Source: Boseongicola sp. SB0675_bin_26 (GTDB lineage Bacteria > Pseudomonadota > Alphaproteobacteria > Rhodobacterales > Rhodobacteraceae). From it: 11,591 nucleotides of DNA. The position numbers and the translations under genes were made by a program. Position 1 is the first letter of the stretch. Every line of letters begins with the position of its first letter. The DNA is taken from contig VYCX01000405.1 of assembly GCA_009843725.1 (NCBI GenBank), forward strand, positions 1 to 11,591. The letters run 5' to 3'. Below the pieces are notes generated by a model. The model made no database searches. It worked only from the letters and a program-made list of their open reading frames with translations, and was not told the DNA's origin. Positions 1-6,823 of the stretch are shown piece after piece.

Positions 1-629
1 TCCTCGCACACATGCTGTACGAGAATTCGGATCCGTTCATCCTTCACGAGCCGGGTGGACATCTCGACGTGACCGACGCCACCTACGAGGCGCTCGACGA
101 GGTGCGCGTCCGCGTGGAAGGATCCCGCTGGGTGACGTCGGACCAGTACACCGTGAAGCTGGAAGGTGCGCGCGTGGCTGGCTGCCAGACGCTCTTGATG
201 GCCACCATTCGCGATCCGCGATACGTCGAAAGCGCGCAAGCCTGGATCCGGGACATCGGTCACCGGCACGCCGCGAAGGTCGCGAACCGGATGGGCCTCG
301 CGCCAGAGGCCTGGCGATGCGACCTCCGGCTTGTCGGCATCGACAGCACGCTTGGAGAGCTGGAAACCAGGCCGGGCTCGCCGACCGAGGTCGGCGTCCT
401 CTGCACCATCACCGCTGGAGACCAACGCACCGCGAACGAGATCGGCAAGCTCATGAATCCCTACCTTCTGCACCACCCCCTGACATCCGAGGAAGAGCAG
501 CCGACCTTCTCGTTTCCGTTTTCGCCAGCCGAGATCGACAGGGGACCGGTCCACGAGTTCTGCCTCCATCATGTCATGACGCTCTCGGACGCGATGGACG
601 CGTTCCGCCTCGACGTGATCAATGCCTGA
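1..629 (+). CDS. AtuA-like (DUF1446) protein, C-terminal part (5' end outside window)
   Basis: The reading frame is already open at base 3 (Leu-Ala-His before the Met at 12), so this is the 3' part of a gene whose start lies outside the window; about 209 codons are visible. The segment around LHEPGGHLDVTDA, followed by a long alpha/beta stretch, matches my knowledge of the C-terminal half of the DUF1446 domain of acyclic-terpene-utilisation AtuA-family proteins. The family's chemistry is not established; members sit in catabolic operons with CoA-dependent enzymes. This copy ends without the roughly 100-residue C-terminal domain that long AtuA proteins carry, and a separate 100-aa DUF4387 protein starts 8 nt before its stop. 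It heads a four-gene operon with DUF4387, a CoA-transferase and a citryl-CoA-lyase-like enzyme, so a cytoplasmic role in breakdown of an organic acid is inferred. Family assignment is fairly sure; function is unknown. Confidence 0.8.
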   Translation, partial: LAHMLYENSDPFILHEPGGHLDVTDATYEALDEVRVRVEGSRWVTSDQYTVKLEGARVAGCQTLLMATIRDPRYVESAQAWIRDIGHRHAAKVANRMGLAPEAWRCDLRLVGIDSTLGELETRPGSPTEVGVLCTITAGDQRTANEIGKLMNPYLLHHPLTSEEEQPTFSFPFSPAEIDRGPVHEFCLHHVMTLSDAMDAFRLDVINA

Positions 630-924
630 AGTGGGCGAGATCTGCGACAAGGTCCGGTCCAAGAACGCCGGACCCTTCTGGCTGACGATCGACATCTTCT
701 GCGGTTCCGGCGACGCCTTTGCACGACTTTCAGGCGGCCTCTCGACGAAACGCGTCGCGGAAGCCCTCGGGACGGATCCGAAATCGATCAAGCGCTTCGA
801 CATCAACGACCTGAACGTGATCAAGATCAGCCTTCCCCGCCCGGTCGTGCAAGGCCATCCCGGGGACCGGGACATGCACGGAGCGGCATGGGCTTCGGTT
901 GTCGCGGAACTCGTGGTCGGCTGA
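622..924 (+). CDS. DUF4387 domain protein, probable partner of the AtuA-like protein
   Basis: This 100-aa protein fills one DUF4387 domain. Landmarks are RSKNAGPF at residues 12-19, the central helix-rich stretch, and PRPV followed by HPGDRDMHG at about 72-87. These match the family pattern of a KNAG motif near the N terminus and a PRP...G.PGD.D.(Y/H)G motif near the C terminus. Its ATG overlaps the end of the AtuA-like gene by 8 nt, which implies translational coupling and probably a stoichiometric complex. No signal peptide or membrane segment is visible, so it is likely cytoplasmic. DUF4387 has no established activity that I know of. Its general layout recalls the C-terminal domain fused to longer AtuA proteins, so it may be that domain encoded separately. 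Confidence 0.85.
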   Translation: MPEVGEICDKVRSKNAGPFWLTIDIFCGSGDAFARLSGGLSTKRVAEALGTDPKSIKRFDINDLNVIKISLPRPVVQGHPGDRDMHGAAWASVVAELVVG

Positions 925-927
925 ACG

Positions 928-2121
928 ATGGCTGCACCGCTCTCGGACATTCTCGTTCTGGATCTCACCAACGTGCTGGCAGGCCCGTTCTGCTGTCACC
1001 AGCTGGCCCATCTCGGCGCGGAGGTGATCAAGGTAGAGCGGCCCGGCGGCGGAGATCTGGCGCGGCGGCTGGGCGCGGATGCCCGGCTCAATGCCGCAGG
1101 GATGGGCGCCTCGTTCCTTGCCCAGAACGCGGGCAAGAAGTCCGTGACGCTGAACCTCAAGCATGCCGAGGGGAAGTCGCTGCTCAAGCGCCTCGCGGCA
1201 AAGGCGGACGTCCTGGTCGAGAACTTCCGCCCAGGGGTCATGGAGCGCCTTGGCCTGGGACATGATGTCCTGAAAGGGATCAACGCAGAACTGACATATT
1301 GCGCGATCTCCGGATTCGGCCAGGACGGGCCTTGGGTCGAGCGTCCCGCCTACGACCAGATCATTCAGGGCGCGTCGGGCGTCATGTCGATCACGGGAAC
1401 CGCAGAGAGCGCCCCGACGCGCGTAGGCTACCCTGTGGCGGACACGGTCGGCGGCCTGACCGCGGCCTTCGCGATCACGGCGGCGCTGAACAAGCGGCCA
1501 CGGGGCGCGTTCATCGACGTCTCGATGCTGGAATCCGTTCTGGCGACCATGGGATGGGTGGTGTCGAATCACCTGATCGCGGGCGTCATCCCGGAGGCGC
1601 ATGGCAACGAAAACCCCACATCAGCGCCGTCCGGAACATTCAGCACCGCCACCGACCCGATCAACGTCGCGGCGAACAGCGACGATCAGTGGGTGCGCCT
1701 GACCGACCATCTCGGACTGACCCGGCTGCGCGCCCGGACCGAATACGCCACGCGCGAGAATCGCAAGAAGAACCGGGACGGGCTTCGCGCGGAGCTCGAG
1801 GCCGTGCTCGCGACAAGGCCCGCCAGGGACTGGGTCGAGGAACTGAACCGGATCGGGGTGCCGACGGGCGCCGTGCTGACCGTGCCGGAAGTTCTCCGCT
1901 CGGAACAGATCGCCGGCCGCGGTTTCCTGGCGGGCTTCGAGAACGCCCCTGGCGTCGGACGCGACATCGAGCTCGCGCGCACCGGTGTGAGACTTGATCG
2001 GGAGGCAGCTGCCGTCGACAGCCCGCCGCCGGAACTTGGACAGCACAATCGTGAAATCTGGGGCCGCTTCGGAATTTCCGCATCCGAGCTTGAGCGCCTC
2101 GAAAGGGATGGGATCATATGA
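928..2121 (+). CDS. CaiB/BaiF (family III) CoA-transferase
   Basis: At 397 aa this is full length for a family III CoA-transferase, which moves CoA from an acyl-CoA donor to a carboxylic acid through an aspartyl-CoA intermediate. The N-terminal Rossmann-like part shows the typical DLTNVLAGPF (12-21), GAEVIKVERPGGGD (30-43) and NAGKKSVTLNLK (67-78). NFRPGVMERLGLG lies at 99-111 and YDQIIQGASGVMSITG at 142-157. The likely catalytic aspartate is Asp172 in PVADTVGG, aligned with Asp169 of formyl-CoA transferase, and the second domain signature FIDVSML follows. The ATG lies 3 nt after the DUF4387 stop, and the gene ends in an ATGA overlap with the lyase gene. I infer that it activates the acid which the downstream lyase-like enzyme cleaves. 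The sequence alone does not identify the acid or the CoA donor. Confidence 0.93.
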   Translation: MAAPLSDILVLDLTNVLAGPFCCHQLAHLGAEVIKVERPGGGDLARRLGADARLNAAGMGASFLAQNAGKKSVTLNLKHAEGKSLLKRLAAKADVLVENFRPGVMERLGLGHDVLKGINAELTYCAISGFGQDGPWVERPAYDQIIQGASGVMSITGTAESAPTRVGYPVADTVGGLTAAFAITAALNKRPRGAFIDVSMLESVLATMGWVVSNHLIAGVIPEAHGNENPTSAPSGTFSTATDPINVAANSDDQWVRLTDHLGLTRLRARTEYATRENRKKNRDGLRAELEAVLATRPARDWVEELNRIGVPTGAVLTVPEVLRSEQIAGRGFLAGFENAPGVGRDIELARTGVRLDREAAAVDSPPPELGQHNREIWGRFGISASELERLERDGII

Positions 2122-2924
2122 GCGGCAACGACGTCTCCGACTGGTGGTCAACAGCGATAATCGACATGGAGCCGGGCCGGATCCATTTGCGGGGCCATCC
2201 GATCGAGGAACTGATCGGAAAGCGCACGTTGCCGGAAACGATCTGGCTGATGACCAGGGGCGAGATGCCCGAGAAAGGCCAAGCCCGGCTTCTCGAAGCC
2301 GCATTGGTCGCCGCAGTGGACCACGGGCCGCAGGCGCCATCGATCGCCGCCGCACGCATGGCCGTGACATGCGGGCTTCCCCTGAACAACGCAATGGCTT
2401 CCGCGGTCAACATGCTCGGTGACGTGCATGGCGGTGCAGGAGAGCAGGCGGTCGAGTTCCTTGATGGCATTGCCAGGGCGGCCGGTTCCGGAACCGGGCT
2501 GGCACAGGCCGCTTCGGAAGGGATCGACAACTGGCAGCATGCCCGCGACGCGTTCGTGCCGGGCTTCGGCCACAGGTTCCACAAGCCGTCCGACCCGCGC
2601 GCGCCGCGCCTCCTCTCTCTCGTGGACAAGGCCGCCGAAGGCTGTGTCGTGACGGGCCAGTTCGCCCATGCCGGACGCGCAGTCGAAAGCGAGCTGGGCA
2701 GACGCAAAGGCAAGCCCGTGCCGATGAACATCGACGGGGCGACGGCCGTCATCTTTGCCGAGCTCGGCTTTGCGCCGCCGCTGGCACGCGGACTCTTCTG
2801 TCTCTCGCGCTCTGTCGGCATCCTGGCGCATGCATGGGAGCAGATGCAGCAGGGCGGGCGCAACAAGGGCCCGACACCTCCCGAGTACCGATGGAGCTAC
2901 ACTGGCCCGAACGCGCAGAAGTGA
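2118..2924 (+). CDS. Citryl-CoA-lyase-like protein (stand-alone citrate synthase fold)
   Basis: The 268-aa protein belongs to the citrate synthase superfamily but is far shorter than a citrate synthase (about 430 aa). It resembles the CoA-lyase module at the C terminus of ATP-citrate lyase and stand-alone citryl-CoA lyases. The three active-site positions of the fold are present: His104 in VHGGAGEQA, His152 in GFGHRFHKPSDPR (with Arg161 as the usual carboxylate-binding Arg), and Asp206 in MNIDG. This suggests a working enzyme that cleaves a 3-hydroxy-3-carboxyacyl-CoA, such as citryl-CoA, to acetyl-CoA and an oxo acid, or the reverse. Its ATG overlaps the transferase stop as ATGA, with a GGGATGGGA purine stretch upstream. 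A CoA-transferase next door, rather than a citryl-CoA synthetase, suggests a substrate related to citrate rather than the reductive TCA cycle. Substrate specificity is not readable from the sequence. Confidence 0.85.
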   Translation: MSGNDVSDWWSTAIIDMEPGRIHLRGHPIEELIGKRTLPETIWLMTRGEMPEKGQARLLEAALVAAVDHGPQAPSIAAARMAVTCGLPLNNAMASAVNMLGDVHGGAGEQAVEFLDGIARAAGSGTGLAQAASEGIDNWQHARDAFVPGFGHRFHKPSDPRAPRLLSLVDKAAEGCVVTGQFAHAGRAVESELGRRKGKPVPMNIDGATAVIFAELGFAPPLARGLFCLSRSVGILAHAWEQMQQGGRNKGPTPPEYRWSYTGPNAQK

Positions 2925-2965
2925 CGGCAGCGCCGGACGAAACTTGCCCGACGCCCGTGCCCTGC

Positions 2966-3715
2966 TCAGCAAACGTAGTTCATTCCGAGCCGGCCGCCAT
3001 CGACGTAGATCGTCTCGCCGGTGATGTAGCTTGCCTTGCCGCTGATCAGGAAGGCGACCACATCGGCGATTTCGCTGGGCGTGCCAACGCGCTTGAGCGG
3101 CGTTCGTGACATGATCATCTTCATCGCATCGGGGCTCGAATTGACAGCGGCCATCATGGCTGTGTCGATCGAGCCCGGGCCCACGGCGTTGACTCGAACA
3201 TTGTGCGGCGCAAGCGCAAGCGCGGCCGCCTTGGTGAGCTGCATCACGCCGCCCTTCGAGGCGCAGTAGGCGGGAATTGCCGGAATCGCGACCTGGGCAT
3301 TGATCGACGACATGTTGACGATCGCGCCCTCGATGCCAGCGTCGATCATCATGCGGGCCGCGCGCTGAAGCGCTGCGAAAGCGCCCGTGAGATTGACGTC
3401 GATCACCTTCTGGAAGGTGGCGATGTCGTAGTTGAGGAAGTCACCCGGCTCCGAGATCCCCGCATTGTTCACCAAGGCCGAAACCGGGCCGTGATCGGCC
3501 GCGATTCGATCGAACATGTCCGAGACCTGCCCCGGATCGCCCATGTCGCAGACGAACCCGCTCGCATCCTGACCGAGCGTCTTCGCTGCGTCCCCGACAC
3601 TCGCGTTGATGTCCGCCAGAATGATCCTGAACCCGTCATTCGCCAGTGCTTCCGCGCATGCATGTCCGATGCCTTGCGCGCCTCCGGTCACCAATGCGAT
3701 CGGCCTTTCCGTCAT
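2966..3715 (-). CDS. SDR-family NAD(P)-dependent dehydrogenase
   Basis: This is a classical short-chain dehydrogenase of 249 aa, the usual length. The cofactor motif TGGAQGIG lies at residues 10-17. Asp35 at the end of strand beta 2 (LADIN) favours NAD over NADP. NNAG lies at 83-86, and the catalytic set is Asn108, Ser137, Tyr150 and Lys154 (YCASK). The C terminus VDGGRLGMNYVC closes the fold. The start is supported by a good ribosome binding site, GGAGG, 7 nt before the ATG on the minus strand. The gene converges on the lyase operon and is divergent from the 6-phosphogluconate dehydrogenase gene across 101 nt. It oxidises or reduces a hydroxyl/carbonyl group on a small substrate. The substrate is unknown; sugars, polyols or hydroxyacids are all possible. 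Confidence 0.93.
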   Translation of the reverse strand: MTERPIALVTGGAQGIGHACAEALANDGFRIILADINASVGDAAKTLGQDASGFVCDMGDPGQVSDMFDRIAADHGPVSALVNNAGISEPGDFLNYDIATFQKVIDVNLTGAFAALQRAARMMIDAGIEGAIVNMSSINAQVAIPAIPAYCASKGGVMQLTKAAALALAPHNVRVNAVGPGSIDTAMMAAVNSSPDAMKMIMSRTPLKRVGTPSEIADVVAFLISGKASYITGETIYVDGGRLGMNYVC

Positions 3716-3816
3716 GACTCACCCTCCTGCCAAGCTCGGGCCTGACTGCCGTTGCGTTTCCGGCCCTTCGCCGTAGTGTTAGCGCCGGAACTGCGGGACG
3801 GGAACAGGAAAGACGG

Positions 3817-5250
3817 ATGCCAGAATCGGAAATCGGAGTTGTCGGGCTTGGGACCATGGGCGCAATGCTGACGCTCAACATCGCCGACAACGGCTTTCGG
3901 GTGTCCGCGTACAACCGCACCCACGCCCGGATCACCGAGCTCATGGACGCTGCAGGGGAACTCGCCCGGCGAATCGCGCCTTGCAAGTCCGTTGAGGCGC
4001 TCGTCCAGTCGTTGAAGCGCCCTCGCAACGTCATCCTCATGGTCCCTGCCGGAAACGTCGTCGATGCCCAGATCGACGCGCTGCAACACCTGCTCGACGA
4101 CGATGACATGATCATCGACATGGGAAACGCGAACTTCCACGACACGAGGCGGCGCGCGCAGGCCGCGCACGAAGGCGGACGTCCCTATCTCGGGGTCGGC
4201 ATCTCGGGAGGCGCGGAAGGGGCGCGCTTCGGACCGTCAATCATGGGTGGCGGCCCGCGGAATTGCTGGGACCGGGTGGCGCACATCCTCGACGCGATCG
4301 CGGCAAGCCACGAGGGCCGGCCATGTGCAGAGTGGATGGGTGAGGATGGCGCGGGGCATTTCGTCAAGACGGTGCACAACGGCATCGAATACGCGGACAT
4401 GCAGTTGATCGCGGAAGCCTACGGGGTCATGCGCGACGGCATATGCATGTCCGCGGCAGACTGCGCGGAAGTGTTCGCGTCCTGGAATGAGGGCATTCTC
4501 AAGAGCTATCTTGTCGAGATCTCAGGAAAGGTGGCTGCCGCCCGGGACGACAGCACCGGGGAGCCCGCGCTGGACGTCATTCTTGACCGTGCGGGACAGA
4601 AGGGAACGGGTCGCTGGACGGTGATCGAAAGCCAGATGCTCGGCGCCCCGGTTCCGGTGATCGAGGCGGCGGTAGGCGCCCGCAACATGTCGGCGATGCG
4701 GGACCTGCGCCTGCTCGGCGCCAGCCTATATCAGCCGAGTGCAGGCCGCCTGGACGACGGGCTGGCAATTCAGGACCTGGAGCAGGCGCTGATCGCCGGG
4801 AAGATCCTCTGCTACGCGCAGGGCTTTGATCTTCTTTACAAGGCCAGCACGGAATTCGGCTGGTCGCTGCCAATGCCGGGAATCGCCGAGATCTGGCGCG
4901 AGGGCTGCATCATCCGCTCGGCCATGCTGAACGACATGGCGGCGGCCCTTCGGGAATCTCCAGGCACGAACCTGGCGCTTGCGGACCATTTCCGCGCCCT
5001 CATGGACAAGAACATCGAGGGCCTTCGGAAAACCGCGCTTGCCGCGCAGGCTGCACGCCTTCCGGTCCCGGCCCTTGCCGCGGCGCTTGCCTATTTCGAC
5101 ACGCTGACCTGCGCACGAACGACCGCCAACATGCTCCAGGCGCAGCGCGACTACTTCGGGGCACACGGCTTCGAACGCATCGACGCCGAAGGCGAGCATC
5201 ATGGACCCTGGCACGGTCACGATCTGGACGGGAAGCCGGCCAAGACCTGA
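3817..5250 (+). CDS. gnd: 6-phosphogluconate dehydrogenase, decarboxylating
   Basis: The 477-aa protein is full length for the long, NADP-dependent form, which converts 6-phosphogluconate to ribulose 5-phosphate and CO2 in the cytoplasm. The N-terminal Rossmann domain has GLGTMG (10-15) and the NADP-binding NRT (33-35). Substrate and catalytic residues known from the sheep enzyme are all present: SGG at 130-132, Lys184, His187, Asn188, Glu191 and Tyr192 in FVKTVHNGIEY, Lys262 in GQKGTGRWT, Arg289, and Arg444/His450 in RDYFGAH. IWREGCIIRS is also typical. Two deviations are visible: IMGGG where IMPGG is usual, and an unusual C-terminal tail (EGEHHGPWHG) in place of the common FHTxW ending. AGGAAA 5 nt before the ATG supports the start. 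No other pentose phosphate gene is in the window. A true 6PGDH is by far the best call. Confidence 0.95.
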   Translation: MPESEIGVVGLGTMGAMLTLNIADNGFRVSAYNRTHARITELMDAAGELARRIAPCKSVEALVQSLKRPRNVILMVPAGNVVDAQIDALQHLLDDDDMIIDMGNANFHDTRRRAQAAHEGGRPYLGVGISGGAEGARFGPSIMGGGPRNCWDRVAHILDAIAASHEGRPCAEWMGEDGAGHFVKTVHNGIEYADMQLIAEAYGVMRDGICMSAADCAEVFASWNEGILKSYLVEISGKVAAARDDSTGEPALDVILDRAGQKGTGRWTVIESQMLGAPVPVIEAAVGARNMSAMRDLRLLGASLYQPSAGRLDDGLAIQDLEQALIAGKILCYAQGFDLLYKASTEFGWSLPMPGIAEIWREGCIIRSAMLNDMAAALRESPGTNLALADHFRALMDKNIEGLRKTALAAQAARLPVPALAAALAYFDTLTCARTTANMLQAQRDYFGAHGFERIDAEGEHHGPWHGHDLDGKPAKT

Positions 5251-5272
5251 CAGGGCCGGGAATTGGCCGCGC

Positions 5273-5296
5273 CCAGGCGCGATGCGCAGCGCCTGG
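5273..5296. terminator. Terminator-like stem-loop downstream of gnd
   Basis: A perfect 8-bp inverted repeat, CCAGGCGC and GCGCCTGG with an 8-nt loop, begins 22 nt after the gnd stop in the gap between convergent genes. No T-run follows on either strand, so it is not a canonical intrinsic terminator. It may act as a 3'-end RNA stabiliser or a weak or factor-assisted stop. Confidence 0.4.
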
Positions 5297-5341
5297 AACC
5301 AAACGGGCTTCCGGCTGAGGCCCTCAGATGCGATCAACGCC

Positions 5342-5368
5342 GTTCCGTTCTTGCCCGGAGCGGAACGC
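5342..5368. terminator. Terminator-like stem-loop downstream of the AbrB-family gene
   Basis: CGTTCCG and CGGAACG form a perfect 7-bp stem with a 13-nt loop, 20 nt past the stop of the minus-strand AbrB-family gene. As with the neighbouring stem-loop, there is no T-run. Having one hairpin beyond each of two convergent genes suggests a shared transcription end zone. Confidence 0.35.
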
Positions 5369-5388
5369 CGATGACGGGCGGACCGGCA

Positions 5389-6420
5389 TCAGCCGCGACC
5401 GCGATCAAGCAGGCGCGCCGCCAGCGGCGCGCCCATGATGACGATCACGAGACGCAATATGTGGTGCGCGACCACGAATGCCATGTCGGCTCCGACAACG
5501 AGCGCCAGGACGGTGAGTTCCGCCTGTCCGCCCGGCGAGTAGGCCAGCAGCGCGGACATCCCCGGAGCGAGCCCGAAGGAATAGATCGCCTCCACGAAGA
5601 CCAGGGTCAGAATGATCAGGAGCCCGCAAAATCCCAGGCCGGCCAGAATGTCCTTCCTGATCTCCTTCACCGTTATGCCGTTGTAGTTGCTGCCGATGGT
5701 CATCCCGATGAAGAACTGTGCCGCCCAGATGGCTTCCGCGGGCGGGCGCTGTTCGAGGAAACCTGCCAGCGTCACGGCAGCCGCCAGGATCATCGGCCCG
5801 AGAATCGTGGCTCCGAACAGGCCGACCTTCCGCGCCGCCCACCAGCCAAACCCGGCCGCAAGCACCATCAATGCCAGTTCGGATGGCGCGATCGTCGTCA
5901 GCGGAACGCCCGGGGGGCGATCGAGATCCGCATCCCATATGCCTTTCAAGAGGAATGGCAGCGCCACCGCGATCACGAGGACGCGGGTGGCGTGAACCAA
6001 CGACAGGGCACGGACATTGCCGCCAGCCTCCTCCCCGAAGACGACCATGTCCTGAAGGCCGCCCGGCATCGCCGCAAAGTACGCGGTCGGGAAGTCGTAG
6101 CCGCAAAGGCGCCGGAAATAGGGCACTCCGGCCACACCGATGGCAAGAATGAACACGGGCATCAGGATGAGCGTGGGCCACATGGACGGAAACGTGGCCA
6201 GCACGGCCGGCGTGAGCGTTGCGCCAACCGCAACGCCAAGAACGGTCCGCATCGCGGCATTGACCGGCTTGATGCCGCCAAGCGGAACGCCCAGAAGGGC
6301 GGCAAGGAGGCAACTCGTGATCGGGCCCAGCAGCCACGGCAGCGGCAACGCCAGCAGGTGAAACGCCACCACGCCGGCCAGACCGAAGGTCAGCGCACCG
6401 AGAACGGGAACTACCTGCAT
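5389..6420 (-). CDS. AbrB-family integral membrane protein (putative transporter or regulator)
   Basis: The 343-aa protein is strongly hydrophobic over its whole length, with about ten candidate membrane segments, and belongs to the membrane AbrB family (not the DNA-binding AbrB). An internal duplication is directly visible. PWLLGPITS (28-36), AMPGGLQDM (117-125) and VRALSLVHATRVLVI (136-150) in the first half correspond to TILGPMIL (205-212), YSPGGQAEL (294-302) and MAFVVAHHILRLVIV (313-327) in the second. Members are annotated as possible ammonia monooxygenase or aminobenzoate-related proteins, and many lie near transport genes for organic acids; none of this is firm function. The start ATG has GGCGGGGA upstream. 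It converges on gnd and is divergent from hpnC. A role in uptake or export of the acid used by the 1-2924 operon is possible but unproven. Confidence 0.88.
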   Translation of the reverse strand: MQVVPVLGALTFGLAGVVAFHLLALPLPWLLGPITSCLLAALLGVPLGGIKPVNAAMRTVLGVAVGATLTPAVLATFPSMWPTLILMPVFILAIGVAGVPYFRRLCGYDFPTAYFAAMPGGLQDMVVFGEEAGGNVRALSLVHATRVLVIAVALPFLLKGIWDADLDRPPGVPLTTIAPSELALMVLAAGFGWWAARKVGLFGATILGPMILAAAVTLAGFLEQRPPAEAIWAAQFFIGMTIGSNYNGITVKEIRKDILAGLGFCGLLIILTLVFVEAIYSFGLAPGMSALLAYSPGGQAELTVLALVVGADMAFVVAHHILRLVIVIMGAPLAARLLDRGRG

Positions 6421-6823
6421 GAAGTCCCCGCCAATGCCGAAAGGCTCCGCGATTGCCCCCCTTGGTCAGTCCTGGAGCACGGGCTGGCCATGAGCCGCGG
6501 CTCCGGCTTGCCGAACCGTGCGTGCGGGCCTTCCGGCGCCGGTGCCGGATGAACCCCGGTCGTGGCTTGCGGCCGTGCGGAATCCCGCATCGCACGCCTC
6601 GGATGCACTTCAGCATTCATGCCCGCTTCTTCCTCCAATTGGTCGCGGGATGGAAGATCGTTTGCTCGTTGCGCATGACGCGCTCTTCCCGGCCCGGGCC
6701 GCAGCCGGATTCTCGGAGACGCATCTTGCACGGGAATCGACGGCCAGGCGTGAGCGAGGTGCAGCGCCTGCCTGCGCAAGGCGTACGTGGTGCGCGGTGC
6801 CCATCTTGTGCAGGGATCGATGA
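6421..6823. other. Non-coding region of about 400 nt between divergent AbrB-family and hpnC genes
   Basis: I find no convincing gene here. Open frames exist on both strands but their peptides are rich in Arg, Pro and Ser and resemble no family I know. The minus strand carries CGCACGCACGGTTC (6526-6513), which resembles the 3' strand of a group II intron domain V, but the matching 5' strand is poor and no reverse transcriptase is present. A 69-codon minus-strand frame (6620-6411) overlaps the AbrB-family start. The region must hold the promoters of both flanking genes, but I could not pick convincing -35/-10 pairs. Confidence 0.5.
6812..6816 (+). promoter_or_regulatory. Ribosome binding site supporting the GTG start of hpnC
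   Basis: AGGGA lies 7 nt before GTG at 6824. An out-of-frame ATG at 6820 (ATGAGTG) is too close to this site and opens only a non-homologous frame, so the GTG start is preferred. Confidence 0.55.

Noticed and set aside
730..1602. Long minus-strand frame of 290 codons opposite the CoA-transferase gene
   Set aside because: It lies antisense to two well-recognised genes, is Arg/His-rich and matches no family: a by-product of high GC content.
3752..3779. TTGCGT-N16-TAGTGT as a gnd promoter
   Set aside because: Spacing is short and both elements match the consensus poorly.
5263..6552. Long plus-strand frame of 429 codons opposite the AbrB-family gene
   Set aside because: The peptide is dominated by Arg, Gln, His and Gly and mirrors the duplicated membrane protein on the other strand, which has clear motifs.
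6411..6620. 69-codon minus-strand frame upstream of and overlapping the AbrB-family start, with GGAGG before its ATG
   Set aside because: The ribosome binding site is about 11 nt from the ATG, the peptide is rich in Pro, Arg and Ser with no recognised family, and third-position composition does not stand out. Listed only as part of the gene-free region.
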